The position numbers were made by a program, and so were the translations under genes. Below, in pieces: positions 5,564 to 8,016 of a stretch of DNA of 8,016 nucleotides. The DNA lies in assembly GCA_964452155.1 (NCBI GenBank), contig CAYVLC010000122.1, positions 1-8,016 on the forward strand, given 5' to 3'. Source of the DNA: UBA2632 sp964452155 (GTDB lineage Bacteria; Bacteroidota; Bacteroidia; Bacteroidales; Dysgonomonadaceae). The notes beneath the pieces are model-generated. The model saw only the letters and a program-made list of their open reading frames with translations, had not been told where the DNA came from and did not search any database. Numbering within the stretch: the first letter of the stretch is position 1; every line of letters starts with the position of its first letter.

Positions 5564-6430
5564 ATGAGAATAATACCTGAATCAGAATTAATCATCAACT
5601 CAGACGGAAGTGTATTTCATTTGCACATAAAACCCGAGCAGTTGTCAGACAAGATAATTATGATGGGAGATCCGGGTCGTGTAACCATGACCGCATCTTT
5701 CTTTGACTCAATAGAGTGCGACATACAGAGTAGAGAGTTTCATACCGTTACGGGGATGTACAAAGGTAAACGAATTACCGCATTGTCTCACGGCATTGGT
5801 ACAGACAATATAGATATTGTTGTGACCGAACTAGACGCTTTGGCAAACGTAGATTTTGAAACCCGCCAGGTGAAAAAAGAGTTCAAACAACTCTCTATGA
5901 TTCGCGTAGGCACTTCTGGCGGAATGCAACCACACTGCCCTGTAGGTTCTTTTGTTGTGTCCGAAAAATCGATTGGCTTTGATGGATTGATACACTACTA
6001 CGATGGCTCGTCGGCAATAAGAGAAGAAGAGTTCGAAATATCTTTCCAAAAACATGTCAATTGGTCTCCCTATCACTGCTCGCCCTATGTGGTGAGTGCC
6101 GATGAAGAACTGGTAGATCGTATTGGTTTTGACATGATAAAAGGAGTTACCATATCGGCCATTGGTTTCTACGGACCTCAAGGCCGGCATGTGCGGCTAC
6201 CCTTGGCCGATCCGGAGATGAATTCCAAAATAGAATCGTTCCGTTTCGAAGATCACTCTATCACCAATTACGAGATGGAGAGCTCTGCCCTAGCGGGCCT
6301 AAGCAAAATGATGGGTCACAAAGCCATGACAGTTTGTGCCATCATAGCCAATAGGGTGGCACATGAGTCGAACGCCAACTACAAAGTATCAACAGAAGAC
6401 TTAATTAAAATAGTTTTGGAGAGAATATAA
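5564..6430 (+). CDS. Nucleoside phosphorylase, uridine phosphorylase type
   Basis: This should be a cytoplasmic enzyme cleaving a nucleoside with phosphate to free base plus ribose-1-phosphate; uridine is the likely substrate. The 288 residues carry the PNP/UDP phosphorylase fold. Phosphate-binding GDPGR is at 35-39, RVGTSGG at 114-120, a Gln206-Gly-Arg208 pair in FYGPQGR, and the ribose-contacting Glu237-Met-Glu239 in NYEMES. In E. coli uridine phosphorylase a Q-x-R pair (Gln166, Arg168) reads the uracil base, so the pair here supports pyrimidine specificity. The family signature around 76-90 reads HGIGTDNIDIVVTEL, with DN where the classical pattern has P/A-S. It is about 30 residues longer than E. 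coli Udp (about 253), with an insertion near 95-110 and a longer N-terminus. No signal peptide is present. It lies 17 bases after floA and 32 before the peptidase. Purine or broader specificity is not excluded. Confidence 0.88.
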   Translation: MRIIPESELIINSDGSVFHLHIKPEQLSDKIIMMGDPGRVTMTASFFDSIECDIQSREFHTVTGMYKGKRITALSHGIGTDNIDIVVTELDALANVDFETRQVKKEFKQLSMIRVGTSGGMQPHCPVGSFVVSEKSIGFDGLIHYYDGSSAIREEEFEISFQKHVNWSPYHCSPYVVSADEELVDRIGFDMIKGVTISAIGFYGPQGRHVRLPLADPEMNSKIESFRFEDHSITNYEMESSALAGLSKMMGHKAMTVCAIIANRVAHESNANYKVSTEDLIKIVLERI

Positions 6431-6462
6431 CGTCCAACACCCACAACCCGAATAAATAAAAT

Positions 6463-8016
6463 ATGAGAAAAATATTGTTATTTGCGATACTACTTAGTAG
6501 CATATCAGCTATCGCACAACAAAACCCACCACAACCTAAAGACCCTGCCGTACGACACGGAAGGCTCGACAATGGCCTGACCTATTACATACGCCACAAC
6601 AACCTTCCCGAGAACAGGGCCGATTTTTATATTGCCCAAAAGGTAGGTTCTATGCTAGAAGAGGACTCACAAGCAGGACTTGCTCATTTTTTAGAACACA
6701 TGGCCTTTAATGGCACAACCAACTTCCCCAAAAAACAAATGCTCAATTTCTTGGAAGAGAATGGAGTGAAATTTGGAGAAAACGTAAATGCTTATACATC
6801 GTTTGACGAAACAGTTTATTACCTCTCCAATGTGCCTGTAATGCGCGAAGGTATGGTTGACTCTTCACTCCTCATTCTTCACGATTGGGCAAATGAGATT
6901 GCTCTTGAAGCAGACGAAATTGAAAGCGAACGCGGTGTAATAAGAGAAGAGTGGCGTACTCGTGGCGGTGCACAATCGCGCTTGTGGGAAAAAATGCTTC
7001 CTGTAATGTACAGCGGCAGCAAGTATGCCAACAGATTGCCTATTGGAAGTATCGATGTGATCAATAATTTTGAGCACCAAGAGATTCGCGATTACTACGA
7101 AAAGTGGTATCGCCCCGATTTGCAAGGTATCATCATTGTGGGAGATATAGATGTGGACAAAGTGGAAGAGAAAGTAAAAGCTTTGTTTTCAAAAATAGAA
7201 CTAGATGCTGATGCTGCAGAGCGCATTTATTTTCCTGTGCCAGACAACGACGAAACAATTGTTTCTATTGCCACAGACAAAGAAGCCACCAACACTAGCT
7301 TGATGCTTTTTTACAAACACGAACCCCTACCCGACGAAATTAAATTATCGCAAGCCGGATTTGTGTTGAACTATATTAGCAATGTAGCTTCAAACATGAT
7401 AAATGATCGCTTTCAAGAAATAACTCAAAAACCAAACGCTCCTTTCCTTGGTGCTTATGCTTTTAATGGCGAATTCTTTGTTGCCAAAACTAAAGACGCT
7501 TGGACGGTAGCTTCGGCATCGGCCGACGACAAAGTGAAAGATGCTTTGGCCGCAATGATTCGTGAAACAGAACGCATGAAAAGATTTGGATTTACAGTAT
7601 CTGAATACGAAAGAGCGCGCGAAAACATAATCAAAAACTACGAAAACGCTTATAACAATAGAGACAAACAACCCAACAGTGTTTACTCGCAAGAATATGT
7701 GAGTAGCTTTACTAAAAACGAACCTTTCCCAGGCATTGAGTACGAGTACAACATGATAAAAAATGTTGCTCCTAACATACCAATAGAGGCAATCAACCAG
7801 ACTGTAGCTCAGCTCATTCAAGATAAGAACATGGTTATCTCTATCTCTGGGCCAGAGAAAGAAGGATTGGTATATCCTACCGAACAAGAATTATTGAACG
7901 TTGTAGCTACTACCAAAGCAGAAGATATAGAACCTTATGCCGAAGAAGTTTCTGACGAACCACTCATTGTTACACCTCCTGCACAAGGCGAAATAACAAA
8001 AACAGAAACCGACGAA
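6463..8016 (+). CDS. Exported M16 zinc metallopeptidase, 3' end outside window
   Basis: This is a pitrilysin/insulinase-family peptidase. The first 518 residues are present and the frame is still open at the window edge; Bacteroidetes homologues are usually about 900-950 residues, so roughly the first half is seen. The signal peptide is MRKILLFAILLSSISAIA, with likely cleavage before Gln19, placing the enzyme in the periplasm. The inverted zinc motif HFLEH is at 75-79, with Glu78 catalytic. The third zinc ligand is Glu156, exactly 76 residues after the motif, in ESERGVIREEW. The M16_C-like second domain begins near LPIGS (192-196) and EKWYRPD (213-219), with VGDID at 226-230. The last visible residues (about 485-518) are acidic and Pro/Thr-rich, resembling the hinge between the two halves. 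The start is ATG 6463, after an A/T-rich leader. It is the fifth gene of the run. Role inferred: degradation of peptides in the envelope. Confidence 0.93.
   Translation, partial: MRKILLFAILLSSISAIAQQNPPQPKDPAVRHGRLDNGLTYYIRHNNLPENRADFYIAQKVGSMLEEDSQAGLAHFLEHMAFNGTTNFPKKQMLNFLEENGVKFGENVNAYTSFDETVYYLSNVPVMREGMVDSSLLILHDWANEIALEADEIESERGVIREEWRTRGGAQSRLWEKMLPVMYSGSKYANRLPIGSIDVINNFEHQEIRDYYEKWYRPDLQGIIIVGDIDVDKVEEKVKALFSKIELDADAAERIYFPVPDNDETIVSIATDKEATNTSLMLFYKHEPLPDEIKLSQAGFVLNYISNVASNMINDRFQEITQKPNAPFLGAYAFNGEFFVAKTKDAWTVASASADDKVKDALAAMIRETERMKRFGFTVSEYERARENIIKNYENAYNNRDKQPNSVYSQEYVSSFTKNEPFPGIEYEYNMIKNVAPNIPIEAINQTVAQLIQDKNMVISISGPEKEGLVYPTEQELLNVVATTKAEDIEPYAEEVSDEPLIVTPPAQGEITKTETDE

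Larger units (their letters stand above)
2560..8016 (+). other. Probable five-gene operon PD40-nfeD-floA-udp-M16
   Basis: Five genes in one direction are separated by 5, 72, 17 and 32 bases. None of the gaps contains a hairpin plus T-run terminator or a TAnnTTTG promoter box. The only box found is at 2528-2535, ahead of the first gene. Co-transcription is inferred from spacing; it may extend beyond the window. Confidence 0.7.

Noticed and set aside
7390..7887. 165-residue open frame antisense to the M16 peptidase gene
   Set aside because: The plus-strand frame carries all family motifs continuously; the antisense peptide is Phe/Tyr/Ser-rich, as expected for a mirror of A-rich codons.

Overview
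The window looks like chromosomal DNA from a member of the Bacteroidota, most likely the Bacteroidales. Evidence: AT-leaning base composition, promoter boxes of the Bacteroidetes type (TAnnTTTG) in front of both transcription units, A/T-rich leaders without clear Shine-Dalgarno sites, an exported TPR/PD40 (beta-propeller-like) protein typical of that phylum, and a large two-halved periplasmic M16 peptidase. The genus cannot be told from the sequence.

Layout. Positions 1-661 hold no credible gene. The stretch is rich in repeats: a 41-bp tandem array at the left edge, two palindromes with the same GTAGAGA ends (one perfect over 28 bp), further hairpins, and a 20-bp motif that I recall recurring between genes in many bacteria. 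Positions 662-2179 on the minus strand encode a complete GMP synthase, GuaA. Positions 2180-2559 are a divergent intergenic region with a guaA promoter box and a second one just before the rightward genes.

From 2560 to the right edge, five genes run in the same direction with gaps of 5, 72, 17 and 32 bases and no visible terminator, so they probably form one operon: an exported TPR/PD40 protein with a C-terminal coiled coil; a short NfeD-like membrane protein; the flotillin-like protein FloA; a uridine-phosphorylase-type nucleoside phosphorylase; and an exported M16 zinc peptidase whose 3' half lies outside the window.

How they may work together. NfeD plus FloA is an established pairing that organises membrane microdomains. 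The flanking PD40 protein and M16 peptidase both carry signal peptides, so three or four of the five products act in or beyond the inner membrane. A link to envelope quality control or protein turnover is an inference. The nucleoside phosphorylase is a soluble salvage enzyme and sits oddly in this set; it shares only a broad nucleotide theme with guaA across the divergent promoter region. I see no CRISPR array, phage gene, transposase, rRNA or tRNA. Most genes are of recognised families; the less ordinary signals are the intergenic repeats and the operon composition.
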